The notes: generated by a model from the sequence alone, not told the origin. 22,589 nucleotides of DNA from HRBIN24 sp035574155 (GCA_035574155.1 DATLZD010000035.1:1-22589), one strand, 5' to 3'; positions 14,969 through 22,474 are shown, numbered from the stretch's first letter. Program-made: numbers and translations.

Positions 14969-16108
14969 ATGTCGGCCCTGGGCGGGGTGCAGCGGCGGTG
15001 GTGGCTGTGGGCTGGACTGGTAGCCCTGGTCGCGGCCCCGGCCCTGCTGGCTGGGGGCAGGTGGCTGGGCGGGGCGGTGGAGGTGGGAGGCGGCAGGGGC
15101 ATCGGCTCCCTCCCCGGTGGCGGGCCGGCGGCCGAGGGCGTACGCCCTACCCCGCTGGTCCAGCCCACAGCCACCCCTGTCGCCACAGCCGAGGCCACCG
15201 CCTCGCCCAGCCCTACGCCCCAACCTCTCGCCCTCGGGCCCGATGGCCCCACCCCTTCCGTCCCCGAGGGGCCATCCCCGGGGCCACCTCCGGCTTGGGG
15301 AGACCTGCCGGAGACAGTCGATGCCCCGCCCGCCCTCTTGGCCCTGCGGGACCGCCTGGCAGCGGCCATAGACGACTACCGACAGCGTACCGGGACCGAG
15401 GCCGCCATCGCCGTCGTGGATCTGCAGACGGGGGGCCTGGTCTCCGTCAACGGCAACCGGCCTCAGCGCACCGGCTGCACCATCAATCTATTCGCCCTGC
15501 TGGCAGTGGTATCGGAGATGGCGGCGGGCCGGGCCTCACCCGATGTACTGGCCCCCAGCATTCGCCTGGGCATCGGCGGCAGCTACCCGCCGGAGGTGAA
15601 GCGCATGCTGGAGCTGGCCTTCGGCAGCTACGGACGGGGCCTGCAGCGGGCCCGGGAGCTGATGTCCTCCTTGGGCATCGACCCTACGCGGTTTGACCAC
15701 GTGCCCTACTACGGCAACGGCACCCGCAACAACTACCTCACGGCCCTGGAGCTGGCGGCCGCCCTGACCAGGCTCTACAGGGGAGAGCTGTTCGACGACC
15801 GCTGGTCCGCCTACACCCTGGCCCGGCTGAGGGAGGTGAACCCCGGCCTCAACTACATCGTCCCGGGGCAGTTGCCGAGGCAAGCGATGGTGGCCCACAA
15901 GATAGGCTACCACTGGGACTGGGACGGCTGGGTCAATAACGACGCCGGCATCGTGACCTTCGTCGGTGCCGATGGCAGGGCCAAGGCCTACGTAGTGGTC
16001 TACATGTCGGAGAAGGCCCCCAGCGAGTATGTCGGTTACTCCTTCGGTGCCCGACTGTCGCGGCTGGTATGGGACCACTTCGTGGCCGAATACGGGCTGG
16101 CCCGTTGA
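14969..16108 (+). CDS. Membrane-anchored class A beta-lactamase-like protein with degenerate active site
   Basis: The 379-aa product has an N-terminal membrane segment (WWLWAGLVALVAAPALLAGG), a Pro/Thr/Ser-rich linker to about residue 115, and a domain of the class A beta-lactamase/D-Ala-D-Ala peptidase fold (about 125-379). Landmarks are AAIAVVDLQTGGLVSVNGNR, the helix after the active site (NLFALLAVVSEMAAGR), YLTALELAAALTRLYRGELF and HKIGYHWDWDGWVNNDAGIV. The SxxK motif reads Cys170-Thr-Ile-Asn173 and the KTG motif reads Lys311-Ile-Gly313. The serine nucleophile and its lysine are therefore replaced, implying a binding protein or an altered chemistry. ATG 14969 has GGAGGG 8 nt upstream; ATG 14936 is possible. 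The gene is divergent from the GH3-winged-helix gene and is its likely target. Confidence 0.85.
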   Translation: MSALGGVQRRWWLWAGLVALVAAPALLAGGRWLGGAVEVGGGRGIGSLPGGGPAAEGVRPTPLVQPTATPVATAEATASPSPTPQPLALGPDGPTPSVPEGPSPGPPPAWGDLPETVDAPPALLALRDRLAAAIDDYRQRTGTEAAIAVVDLQTGGLVSVNGNRPQRTGCTINLFALLAVVSEMAAGRASPDVLAPSIRLGIGGSYPPEVKRMLELAFGSYGRGLQRARELMSSLGIDPTRFDHVPYYGNGTRNNYLTALELAAALTRLYRGELFDDRWSAYTLARLREVNPGLNYIVPGQLPRQAMVAHKIGYHWDWDGWVNNDAGIVTFVGADGRAKAYVVVYMSEKAPSEYVGYSFGARLSRLVWDHFVAEYGLAR

Positions 16109-16113
16109 CTGGC

Positions 16114-17109
16114 TCAGGCCGAGGGCCGACGGGGCGAGGGACGCCAGCGGACCGGCTGGGGCTGGCCCAGCCGGTTGCGCAGCACGCCGATGCCCGAGAC
16201 CTCCAGCTCCACCACGTCGCCTGGGCTCAGGAATCGGCCCAGTTCCAGGCCGCAGCCCCGGCCCACGGTGCCCGAGCCGATGAGGTCACCAGGGTGCAGC
16301 TCCTCGCCCCAGGAGATGTAGGCCAGGAGCTCCTCAGGCCGCCACATGATGGCGCCCGAGGACCCCCGCGACCACTCCTGGCCATTGACGCGGGCCACCA
16401 TCTCCAGGGCCATGATGTCCAGCTCGTCGACGGTGACGATCCAGGGGCCCACGGCGGTGGCGAAGTCCTTGCCCTTGGCCGGCCCCAGGTTGCCTCCCAT
16501 CTCCTGCCCCTGGATGTCGCGGGCGCTGAAGTCGTTGAAGATGGTGACGCCGAAGATCAGGTCCCGCGCCTCATCGGGCGTCAGGTCGCGTCCGCGGCGT
16601 CCCACCACGAAGCCCAGCTCCAGCTCGTAGTCCATGGCCTGGGTGTAGCCCGGCCACGGCACCTCCCACTCGTGGCCGATGAGGCTGAGGGGGTTCCCCT
16701 TGTAGTAGATGGGCAGCTGATAGAAGACAGCGGGCACGGGACGGCCCAGCCGCGCTGACGCGTTGACCATGTGCTCCTCGAAGGCCAGGCAGTCCCGCAT
16801 CACCGGCGGGTCGACAGCCGGCAACCAGTGCAGGCCCTCCAAGGGGAGGGAGGCATCGCCGCGGTCGGCGTCCGCCGCCCGCCGTGCCGCCTCCGGGAAC
16901 TCGTCGCCCAGGGCAAGGGCTCCCGTCATGCTGCCCGGGAAGAGCGCCCGGGCCAGGCGACGGGCGGCCTCGGGGGCGGCCCCGCGCCGCTCCAGGCGCA
17001 GCCGCTCGGCGGTGGCCAGGTCGATAGCCCTGCCCTGCTCCGGCAGGACCAGGACCAGGCGGGCCTCGGGGCCGTCGGGGCCCCGGAGGGAGATGCGTCC
17101 CAGCCTCAT
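16114..17109 (-). CDS. Fumarylacetoacetate hydrolase (FAH) family protein
   Basis: FAH-family enzymes are metal-dependent and cleave or decarboxylate beta-diketo acids in aromatic and related catabolism. The 331-aa length matches two-part bacterial members. The metal-binding acidic residues are visible as Glu162 and Glu164 in MDYELELGFVVG and Asp193 in FNDFSARD. Also present are FEEHMVNASAR with the catalytic His113, PAKGKDFATAVGPWIVT, and HPGDLIGSGTVGRGCG near the C-terminus. ATG 17109 overlaps the stop of the upstream MBL hydrolase gene (ATGA), so they form one unit. The substrate is unknown. The C-terminal tail is Arg/Pro-rich. Its stop lies only 5 bp from the stop of the convergent beta-lactamase-like gene. 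Confidence 0.93.
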   Translation of the reverse strand: MRLGRISLRGPDGPEARLVLVLPEQGRAIDLATAERLRLERRGAAPEAARRLARALFPGSMTGALALGDEFPEAARRAADADRGDASLPLEGLHWLPAVDPPVMRDCLAFEEHMVNASARLGRPVPAVFYQLPIYYKGNPLSLIGHEWEVPWPGYTQAMDYELELGFVVGRRGRDLTPDEARDLIFGVTIFNDFSARDIQGQEMGGNLGPAKGKDFATAVGPWIVTVDELDIMALEMVARVNGQEWSRGSSGAIMWRPEELLAYISWGEELHPGDLIGSGTVGRGCGLELGRFLSPGDVVELEVSGIGVLRNRLGQPQPVRWRPSPRRPSA

Positions 17110-18032
17110 GCCAGGCTACTCAGGGGGCCACCCAGGTATTGCTGCATCTTGGCGGCCACCTCGGCCATGTTGAGGGGGTGACAGGGCGGCTCCCCCCTCA
17201 GCTCGGAAAAGGCGCGGGCCAGGTTGCCCACGATGCGTTCCCTCTCCCCCCAATTGGCGTAGGGGCCCAGGTCTATCTGGCGGGCCGCCTGCAGGGGATC
17301 GGTGACGCCAGCGGCAAAGGCCTCCCTGGCCCGGTCCTGGACGAAGCGCAGGTAGCCCTCCACCTCGTCGAAGGCCTCCGGCCCACAGACGGGGCCGTGG
17401 CCGGGGACCACCACCTCCGGCCCCAGCGCCCGCAGCCTGTCGAGGGCCTGGAAGTAGTGGCCGATGCAGCCCTCCAGCACGAAGGGGGTGCAGCCCTTGA
17501 AGACGACGTCGCCGGTGAAGAGCAGCCTTCGCTCCGGCACCCACACCACCACGTCGTTGCTGGTGTGGGCCGGCCCCACGTAGATCAGCTCCAGCCGCAG
17601 GTCGTCAGCCCAGAGGGTGAGGCCCTCCTGGAAGGTGACGAAGGGCGGGTCCACCTCCAGGTCCCCCCACTCTACCCCCTGCACCAGGGCCGTGACCCGC
17701 AGCCCGACCTCCAACACCTGTCGTCGACACAGCTCGTGGGCGATGATGGCTGCCCCCGGAAAGCGGTAGTTGCCGAAGGTGTGGTCGCCATGGTGGTGGG
17801 TGTTGACCAGGGCCCGCACCGGCGCCCGGCTGACGCGGCCGATGACCTCCAACAAGCCCTCGGTGCGGGCGGCCGTCGCGCAGGCGTCCACGACTATGAC
17901 GCCTCTCCGCCCGACGATGAAGCCAGCATTGTTGAGGAACCAACTCCAGTCGGGTTGAAGGTAGGCATAGATGCCGGGGGAGACCTCCTGTAGCTGTGGC
18001 GTCGGTGCCCCAGCGTGGCCCTCGCTGCTCAT
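17106..18032 (-). CDS. MBL-fold metallo-hydrolase
   Basis: A dinuclear-zinc hydrolase of the metallo-beta-lactamase superfamily. The 308-aa product has the signature THHHGDH at residues 78-84 (His79, His81, Asp83, His84), a histidine in VGPAHTSND, the bridging aspartate in LLFTGDVVF and a final histidine in VVPGHGPVCG. The N-terminus (VSPGIYAYLQPDWSWFLNNAGFIVG) is that of glyoxalase-II/quinoprotein-linked relatives. ATG 18032 follows GGAGGGAGGG directly; a TTG at 18053 is less likely. It overlaps the FAH gene by 4 nt and has a perfect TATAAT upstream. The substrate is unknown; pairing with an FAH enzyme suggests a catabolic route involving thioester or lactone hydrolysis. Confidence 0.92.
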   Translation of the reverse strand: MSSEGHAGAPTPQLQEVSPGIYAYLQPDWSWFLNNAGFIVGRRGVIVVDACATAARTEGLLEVIGRVSRAPVRALVNTHHHGDHTFGNYRFPGAAIIAHELCRRQVLEVGLRVTALVQGVEWGDLEVDPPFVTFQEGLTLWADDLRLELIYVGPAHTSNDVVVWVPERRLLFTGDVVFKGCTPFVLEGCIGHYFQALDRLRALGPEVVVPGHGPVCGPEAFDEVEGYLRFVQDRAREAFAAGVTDPLQAARQIDLGPYANWGERERIVGNLARAFSELRGEPPCHPLNMAEVAAKMQQYLGGPLSSLA

Positions 18033-18079
18033 CCCTCCCTCCGCCGGCGGCAAAGGGACCTCGGCCTGCCGCCGCCCCC

Positions 18080-18085
18080 ATTATA
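18080..18085 (-). promoter_or_regulatory. Candidate -10 element for MBL-FAH unit
   Basis: A perfect TATAAT on the minus strand lies 47 bp before the MBL start, in otherwise GC-rich sequence. The expected -35 position has no good match. It suggests that the MBL and FAH genes are transcribed separately from the thiolase-DUF35 pair upstream. Confidence 0.45.
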
Positions 18086-18165
18086 GCTGCCTGCGGCCAA
18101 GCGCTTTCCCTCGCTGGCCGAGGTGATGGCTGCAGCATCTACCTGGGGCAGGCGTGAGGCGGTGC

Positions 18166-18597
18166 CTAGTCCACCCTCTCCCAGTGGGGGAGGAGCAGGG
18201 TCTCACCCGTCTCCTCGTCGTGCACTGGCACGAACACCGCCCGCACCCGCTGACCGATGGCGATCTCCTCGGGCTGGCAGTTGACTACGTTGCCCACGAT
18301 GCGCACCTGCGGGAAGTCGTCCAGCTGGACCAGGACGATGTTGAAGGGGACGACCCCCTGTAGCACCGGGGCCGGGGCGTAGTGCTGAATGGCATAGCTA
18401 TAGATGACCCCCGTCCCCTGACTGGCAACGTAGTCGAACTCGCTGCCCAGGCAGCGGTGGCAGACCTCCTCGGGCGGGTGCTGCACTGTGCCGCAGGCCG
18501 CGCAGCGCTGCAGCATGATGCGCCCGCTGGTGAAGAAGGGCCGGTTGAGGGGCGTAATGGCCGGCAGGGGCCAGCTCTCCGGCAGGTAACGCTTCAT
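18166..18597 (-). CDS. DUF35 OB-fold/zinc-ribbon protein (thiolase partner)
   Basis: A 143-aa protein with an N-terminal rubredoxin-like zinc ribbon (Cys32, Cys35, Cys46, Cys49 in RCAACGTVQHPPEEVCHRCL) followed by an OB fold (GTGVIYSYAIQHYAP, PFNIVLVQLDDFPQVRIVGN). DUF35 proteins bind acyl-CoA and form complexes with SCPx-type thiolases, as in ChsH2-Ltp2 of steroid side-chain degradation. The thiolase gene is directly upstream. ATG 18597 is chosen because GGAGGGGG lies 9 nt before it; GTG 18633 would add a basic tail. No gene is seen between its end and the next promoter. Confidence 0.92.
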   Translation of the reverse strand: MKRYLPESWPLPAITPLNRPFFTSGRIMLQRCAACGTVQHPPEEVCHRCLGSEFDYVASQGTGVIYSYAIQHYAPAPVLQGVVPFNIVLVQLDDFPQVRIVGNVVNCQPEEIAIGQRVRAVFVPVHDEETGETLLLPHWERVD

Positions 18598-18641
18598 GCC
18601 TTTCCCCCTCCGTCGGGTATGGTTCCGGTCCACGGCCCTGA

Positions 18642-19823
18642 CTACCGCTCCGCCGACAGAACGGCCGCGCTGGCCGGCAGGGCCCCCGGCCCGGCCACCA
18701 CCAGACTGTAATACACGTTATCTACTTGTGAGGTGGACTCGCCCCGGATCTGGCGGACGGCCTCGTTGACCAGCTCGAAGCCGTGGATGTAGGCCTCGGC
18801 CAGGTTGCCGCCGCTAGTGTTGATGGGCAGCCGGCCACTGGGCCAGCGGATGTTGCCTGCCAGCAGCCACCCCTCCACCTCGTCAGGGTCGGCGAAGCCC
18901 AGCTCGCATATGGCCATCACCACCATACCGGTGAAGTTCTCGTAGAACTGGGCTACCTGGACGTCCTGGGGGCCGATGCCGGCCCGGGACCACAGCTGCC
19001 GGGCCACCACCCGCAGGTGAGCGGTGGGGAACTCGGGGTCGTTGTAGCCGGCACCGAAGGCGCCCCCGGCTGCCCCCCGGTACTCCATGCCCTGGGCGGC
19101 GGCCCATATATAGGCCGGCCTCTTGGGGTGGTCGCGGGCGCGGTCGGCGGAGGTGACGATGACCGCCGCTGCCCCGTCGCTCTCCTGGCAGCAATCGTAC
19201 AGGCGGAAGGGCTCCACTATCCAGCGCGACCGCAGGTATTCCTCCTTGGTCAGGGGCCGGCCGTAGCGGACGGCACGGGGATTGCGCTGGGCGTTGTCGT
19301 ATGAGACCAGGGCGATCTCGGCCAGGGCGTCCTGGGTGATGCCGTGCTCGTGCATGAACCGCCTGGCGATGATGGCATACCAGGTGGCCGGGGCCACCAC
19401 GCCGAAGGGTATGCGGAAGGCCTCATGCCCCTCGGCCCGCATCCGGCCCCGCTCCCGGGCCTGGCCGAAGCGGCCGAACTGGCCCTGGGCCAGGCCGCGG
19501 TAGCAGACCACGTAGTTGGCGTAGCCAGCGGTGACGGCCGCGTCGGCCACCGCCAAAGCCCCCGCCACCCCGTTGCCGCCCCCGTCCCAGGCCAGGCCGG
19601 AGAACCGCAGCTCGCGGACGCCGAGGGCTGTGGCCAGCCGGGTGGGAATGTTGCGGTCGTTGGCGTAGGACACGAAGCCGTCTATGTCCTGCACGCTGAT
19701 GCCGGCATCCTCGGCGGCCCTCCTGATGGCCGTGCAGGTGAGCTGGAACTCGCTCTCGGTGGCCGCCCCGGCCTTGTAGTAAGGGGACTCCCCTATCCCC
19801 ACTATGGCCGAAGTTCCGCGCAT
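18642..19823 (-). CDS. SCPx-type thiolase / lipid-transfer-protein family (acetyl-CoA acetyltransferase-like)
   Basis: A 393-aa thiolase-fold protein. It begins MRGTSAIVGIGESPYYKAG and contains GLAWDGGGNGVAGALAVADA, YANYVVCYRG, and the C-terminal INTSGGNLAEAYIHGFELVNEAVRQIRG with the G-G-N/H signature. ATG 19823 follows GGGAGGA by 9 nt; the upstream GTG/TTG extension is non-coding leader. At the usual place of the thiolase nucleophile cysteine the sequence reads WDGGGNG, as in Ltp-type aldolases and lipid-transfer proteins, so it may act as a retro-aldolase with its DUF35 partner rather than as a thiolase. The DUF35 gene follows directly. The substrate, probably a CoA-linked chain, is unknown. 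Confidence 0.9.
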   Translation of the reverse strand: MRGTSAIVGIGESPYYKAGAATESEFQLTCTAIRRAAEDAGISVQDIDGFVSYANDRNIPTRLATALGVRELRFSGLAWDGGGNGVAGALAVADAAVTAGYANYVVCYRGLAQGQFGRFGQARERGRMRAEGHEAFRIPFGVVAPATWYAIIARRFMHEHGITQDALAEIALVSYDNAQRNPRAVRYGRPLTKEEYLRSRWIVEPFRLYDCCQESDGAAAVIVTSADRARDHPKRPAYIWAAAQGMEYRGAAGGAFGAGYNDPEFPTAHLRVVARQLWSRAGIGPQDVQVAQFYENFTGMVVMAICELGFADPDEVEGWLLAGNIRWPSGRLPINTSGGNLAEAYIHGFELVNEAVRQIRGESTSQVDNVYYSLVVAGPGALPASAAVLSAER

Positions 19824-19894
19824 GGTCGTCTTCCTCCCTGCGCCGGCAAGGCGCTGCTGGTATGTCCCGCTGCTGCTGACAGGGAACAGCACCA

Positions 19895-19916
19895 AGGGCC
19901 GAGCAGTCTCGGCCCT
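19895..19916 (-). other. Inverted repeat in thiolase leader
   Basis: AGGGCCGAG (19895-19903) and CTCGGCCCT (19908-19916) are exact reverse complements around CAGT, giving a 9-bp stem with a 4-nt loop. It lies about 70 nt before the thiolase start, inside the predicted 5' leader. It could be an operator or an RNA hairpin. No T-box sequence or T-tract follows. Confidence 0.4.
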
Positions 19917-19971
19917 AATGAGGGATGATGACAAGGGAACACCGACGGCAGCCTGCGTTGGTCTTGCCCCT

Positions 19972-20002
19972 ATTTTGCCCTGTCCTGGCCGCCCTTTGTC
20001 AA
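19972..20002 (-). promoter_or_regulatory. Candidate promoter for thiolase-DUF35 unit
   Basis: On the minus strand a perfect TTGACA (20002-19997) is followed after 19 bp by CAAAAT (19977-19972). The long spacer and imperfect -10 suggest modest strength. The resulting leader is about 140 nt and includes the inverted repeat at 19895-19916. Confidence 0.4.
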
Positions 20003-20027
20003 TCGAACGCGCTGTCTGGGGGCCCCC

Positions 20028-20057
20028 TTGTAAGGGTTACACGTTTTCGTGTAAAAT
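20028..20057 (+). promoter_or_regulatory. Candidate promoter for XRE-DUF2851 unit, near-leaderless
   Basis: TTGTAA (20028-20033) and TAAAAT (20052-20057) are 18 bp apart in a locally AT-rich patch. Transcription would start at about 20064, just before the ATG at 20067, so the mRNA would be leaderless or nearly so; no ribosome binding site is present. Confidence 0.5.
20037..20054. promoter_or_regulatory. Perfect palindromic operator over XRE promoter
   Basis: TTACACG (20037-20043) and CGTGTAA (20048-20054) are exact inverted repeats around TTTT. The 18-bp site fills the promoter spacer and overlaps the -10 element. This is the usual place and size for an autoregulatory site of a small XRE repressor, which is the gene encoded immediately downstream. 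Confidence 0.6.
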
Positions 20058-20066
20058 TCGACCGTC

Positions 20067-20309
20067 ATGTCGGAGAAGGGACCCCTGTGGGACGCCCAGC
20101 AGGTGCGGCGACTGCGCCGCTTCCTGGGCCTCAGCCAGGCCCAGCTGGCCCGCGAGCTGGGGGTCCGTCAGCAGACCGTCAGCGACTGGGAGACGGCGCG
20201 CTACCGGCCCCGGGGCGCCTCCGCCCGCCTGCTGACGCTGGTGGCAGAGCGGGCCGGGTTCGTCTACGGGCTGGGGGCCGGAGATGAGCAGGAGCGGGCT
20301 GGCGCCTGA
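20067..20309 (+). CDS. Small XRE-family helix-turn-helix regulator
   Basis: An 80-aa protein that is almost entirely one XRE/Cro-type DNA-binding domain (about residues 10-66): VRRLRRFLGLSQAQLARELG, then VRQQTVSDWETARYRPRG with the recognition helix QQTVSDWE. No ligand or dimerisation domain follows. ATG 20067 lies next to the predicted transcription start, with a perfect palindrome across the promoter, pointing to autorepression. It overlaps the DUF2851 gene by 26 nt, so the two are translated together, as with controller proteins placed before the gene they control. Targets beyond its own promoter are unknown. Confidence 0.9.
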   Translation: MSEKGPLWDAQQVRRLRRFLGLSQAQLARELGVRQQTVSDWETARYRPRGASARLLTLVAERAGFVYGLGAGDEQERAGA

Positions 20310-21453
20310 GGGGGCCGGGGCCGGCGAGAGGTGGCTGGCCCGCCTGTGGCAGGACGCCTCCCTCCCCCCGGCCGCCCTGCGGACCCGCGACGGGCGGCAC
20401 CTACGGGTGGTATTCCGCGGCCTGCCCAACGCCGGGCCGGGGCCCGACTTCCGCCACGCCATCATCGCCACCGAGGAGGGCCTCCTGCGGGGGGACGTGG
20501 AGGTCCACGTCCTGGCCAGCGACTTCCGTCGCCATCGCCACCACCTGGACCCGGCCTACGACGGCCTGGCCCTGCATGTCGTCCTGTGGGACGACGAGGG
20601 CCGGGACACGGTGCTGGCCTGCGGCAGGCGCGTGCCGGTGGTGGCCGTGGGGCCCCACCTGGAGGCGCCACGCCCGCCTGCCTGGCGGGAGCCTTGCCGC
20701 ACCTCCCTGGAGCGTTTGGGGGCCAGGGAGGCGGCCCGCCGCCTGGACAAAATGGGAGAGATGCGGTTGCGCCAGAAGGCCCATCGCCTGCGGGCAGAGA
20801 TGGCTGCCTTGGGACGGGAGGAGGCCCTTTACCGCGCCCTGGCGGAGGCCTGCGGCTATGGGGGCAATGAGGTGGCCTTCGCTGCCGTGGCGCGGGCGCT
20901 GCCCTGGTCCGCCCTGCGCCCCCGGCTAGTGGGCGCGGCGGCCACCGATGCCCCGTCGCTGGCCCTGCGCCTCCTGTCGGCCCATGTGCCTACAGGGGAG
21001 CAGGGCCGGCAGCGGTGCGGGCGGCCGGCCAATGCCCTCCACCGGCGGCTGGGGGCCTGGGCCGGTCTCCTGGCCGGCCTGGCCGGGGCTGGCCTGACGG
21101 CCACCCTCCTGCCGCCGGTCAGGGCAGCCGATCCCCGGCGACTGCTGAGGGCGCTGCTGGTGCGGGGGCCGTGGGGGAGCATTGGCCGGGAGAGGGCGGT
21201 GGAGATGGCCGTCAACGCCGTGCTGCCCTTCGCCCTCGCCCTGGCCGAGGAGGCCCGGCAGCGGGACCTGGAGAGGGCCGTCCTGCGCACCTACCGCTCC
21301 CTGCCGCGGCCCGGGGCCTACGGCTGTACCCGCCACCTGGACGAGGCCCTGGCCGGGGAGGTCTGGGTCGGCGCTCAGCGGCAGCAAGGGATGCTCTATC
21401 TCTACCGGCACTACTGCAGCCAGGGCGGGTGCGGCCGCTGCCCCCTCTCCTAG
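20284..21453 (+). CDS. DUF2851 family protein
   Basis: A 389-aa protein recognised as DUF2851 by its N-terminal pattern: ERWLARLWQDASLP, RDGRHLRVVFRGLPNAGPGP then DF, LRGDVEVHVLASDF, HRHHLDPAYDGLALHVVLWD. The conserved Asp55 (GPDF) and Glu73-Val-His75 (GDVEVH) are spaced like the PD-(D/E)xK nuclease core; this likeness is my inference. The C-terminus holds clustered cysteines (YGCTRH, YCSQGGCGRCPLS), as in a metal-binding knuckle. ATG 20284 overlaps the XRE gene. The last bases lie 2 nt before era. Function is not established; XRE control and nuclease-like residues suggest DNA or RNA metabolism. Confidence 0.88.
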   Translation: MSRSGLAPEGAGAGERWLARLWQDASLPPAALRTRDGRHLRVVFRGLPNAGPGPDFRHAIIATEEGLLRGDVEVHVLASDFRRHRHHLDPAYDGLALHVVLWDDEGRDTVLACGRRVPVVAVGPHLEAPRPPAWREPCRTSLERLGAREAARRLDKMGEMRLRQKAHRLRAEMAALGREEALYRALAEACGYGGNEVAFAAVARALPWSALRPRLVGAAATDAPSLALRLLSAHVPTGEQGRQRCGRPANALHRRLGAWAGLLAGLAGAGLTATLLPPVRAADPRRLLRALLVRGPWGSIGRERAVEMAVNAVLPFALALAEEARQRDLERAVLRTYRSLPRPGAYGCTRHLDEALAGEVWVGAQRQQGMLYLYRHYCSQGGCGRCPLS

Positions 21454-21455
21454 CC

Positions 21456-22394
21456 ATGGCTGGGGAAGAGAAGAAAGGGCGCCGGCGCAAGGCCCCCTTT
21501 CGGGCCGGCGTGGTGGCCATCCTGGGGCGACCCAACGTAGGCAAGTCCACCCTCCTCAACCAGCTCCTGCAGTTCAAGGTCTCGGCCGTGGCCCCCAGGC
21601 CCCAGACCACCCGCGAGAACATCAAGGGGATCCTCACTGGCCCCGATTACCAGGTAGTCCTGCTGGACACCCCCGGCTACCTCGGCCGCCCCGCCCACCT
21701 GTTGGACCAGCAGATGGTCCGCCTGGCCCGCGATGCCCTGCTGGAGTCGGACCTGGTGGTGCTGATGGTCGAGCCGCGGCCCCCCGGCGATATCGAGGAG
21801 GCCCTCATGGGGCTGCTGGCGCAAGAGGGGAAGGCGGCCATCCTGGCCATCAACAAGGTGGACACGCTGCGCAACAAGGCCGAGCTGCTGCCGGTGATGG
21901 ACGAATACGCCCGCCGACACCCCTTTCGGGAGATAGTGCCCATCAGCGCCCTCCAGGCCGACGGGGTGGACCTGCTGTTACGGCTCATGGTGCGGCACCT
22001 GCCGGAGGGGCCACCCCTTTACCCCCCCGACGAGGTGACCGACCGCAGCGAGCGGGCCCTGGCCGCCGACATCGTGCGGGAGGAGGTCTACCACCTCTAC
22101 CGCCAGGAGGTGCCCTATGCCGTGGCGGTGGCCATCGACGAGTTCCGGGAGGCGGACCCAGAGCACGGGGGGAAGGACTACATCCGTGCCCTGGTGTTCG
22201 TTGAGCGCCAGGGACAGAAGGGCATCCTCATCGGCAGGGGCGGACGGGCACTGAAAGAGGTGGGCACCCGTGCCCGCCAGCAACTGGAGCTGCTGCTGGG
22301 GCGCCCCGTCTACCTGGAGCTGTGGGTGAAGGTGAGGCCGGGCTGGCGCAAAGACCCCCAGTTCCTGCGCTGGCTGCAGGAGACCAACCGCTGA
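21456..22394 (+). CDS. era: GTPase Era
   Basis: Era binds the 3' end of 16S rRNA and aids 30S subunit maturation. The 312-aa product has all GTPase motifs: GRPNVGKST (G1), PQTTREN (G2), DTPG (G3), NKVD (G4) and SAL (G5). The C-terminal KH domain contains GQKGILIGRGGRALKEVG, and the family ending LWVKVRPGWRKDPQFLRWL is present. ATG 21456 is 2 nt after the DUF2851 stop and no strong ribosome binding site is evident, suggesting translational coupling. The N-terminal tail is short and basic (EEKKGRRRK). No internal oddities were noticed. Confidence 0.96.
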   Translation: MAGEEKKGRRRKAPFRAGVVAILGRPNVGKSTLLNQLLQFKVSAVAPRPQTTRENIKGILTGPDYQVVLLDTPGYLGRPAHLLDQQMVRLARDALLESDLVVLMVEPRPPGDIEEALMGLLAQEGKAAILAINKVDTLRNKAELLPVMDEYARRHPFREIVPISALQADGVDLLLRLMVRHLPEGPPLYPPDEVTDRSERALAADIVREEVYHLYRQEVPYAVAVAIDEFREADPEHGGKDYIRALVFVERQGQKGILIGRGGRALKEVGTRARQQLELLLGRPVYLELWVKVRPGWRKDPQFLRWLQETNR

Positions 22395-22474
22395 GGTCGG
22401 AGGACGGCCGGCCCCTTCTCTCCCGGTTGCCAGACAGTCCGTTTACACATGGGCTTGTCTTGCAAATAGCGGTG
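22395..22474. other. Non-coding stretch between era and transposase, probably including the insertion sequence end
   Basis: The bases after era hold no ORF or clear terminator. TTACACATGGGCTTGTCTTGC at 22443-22463 with the following AAATAG is less GC-rich than its surroundings and could contain the terminal inverted repeat of the element. The matching end is outside the window, so the boundary cannot be set. Confidence 0.3.

Noticed and set aside
15117..15300. Pro/Thr/Ser-rich repeats as a tandem DNA repeat
   Set aside because: The composition is biased but no regular period is seen; it is an extracellular linker in the beta-lactamase-like protein.
19824..19970. T-box or other riboswitch in the thiolase leader
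   Set aside because: There is a hairpin but no T-box consensus, specifier loop or terminator pair.
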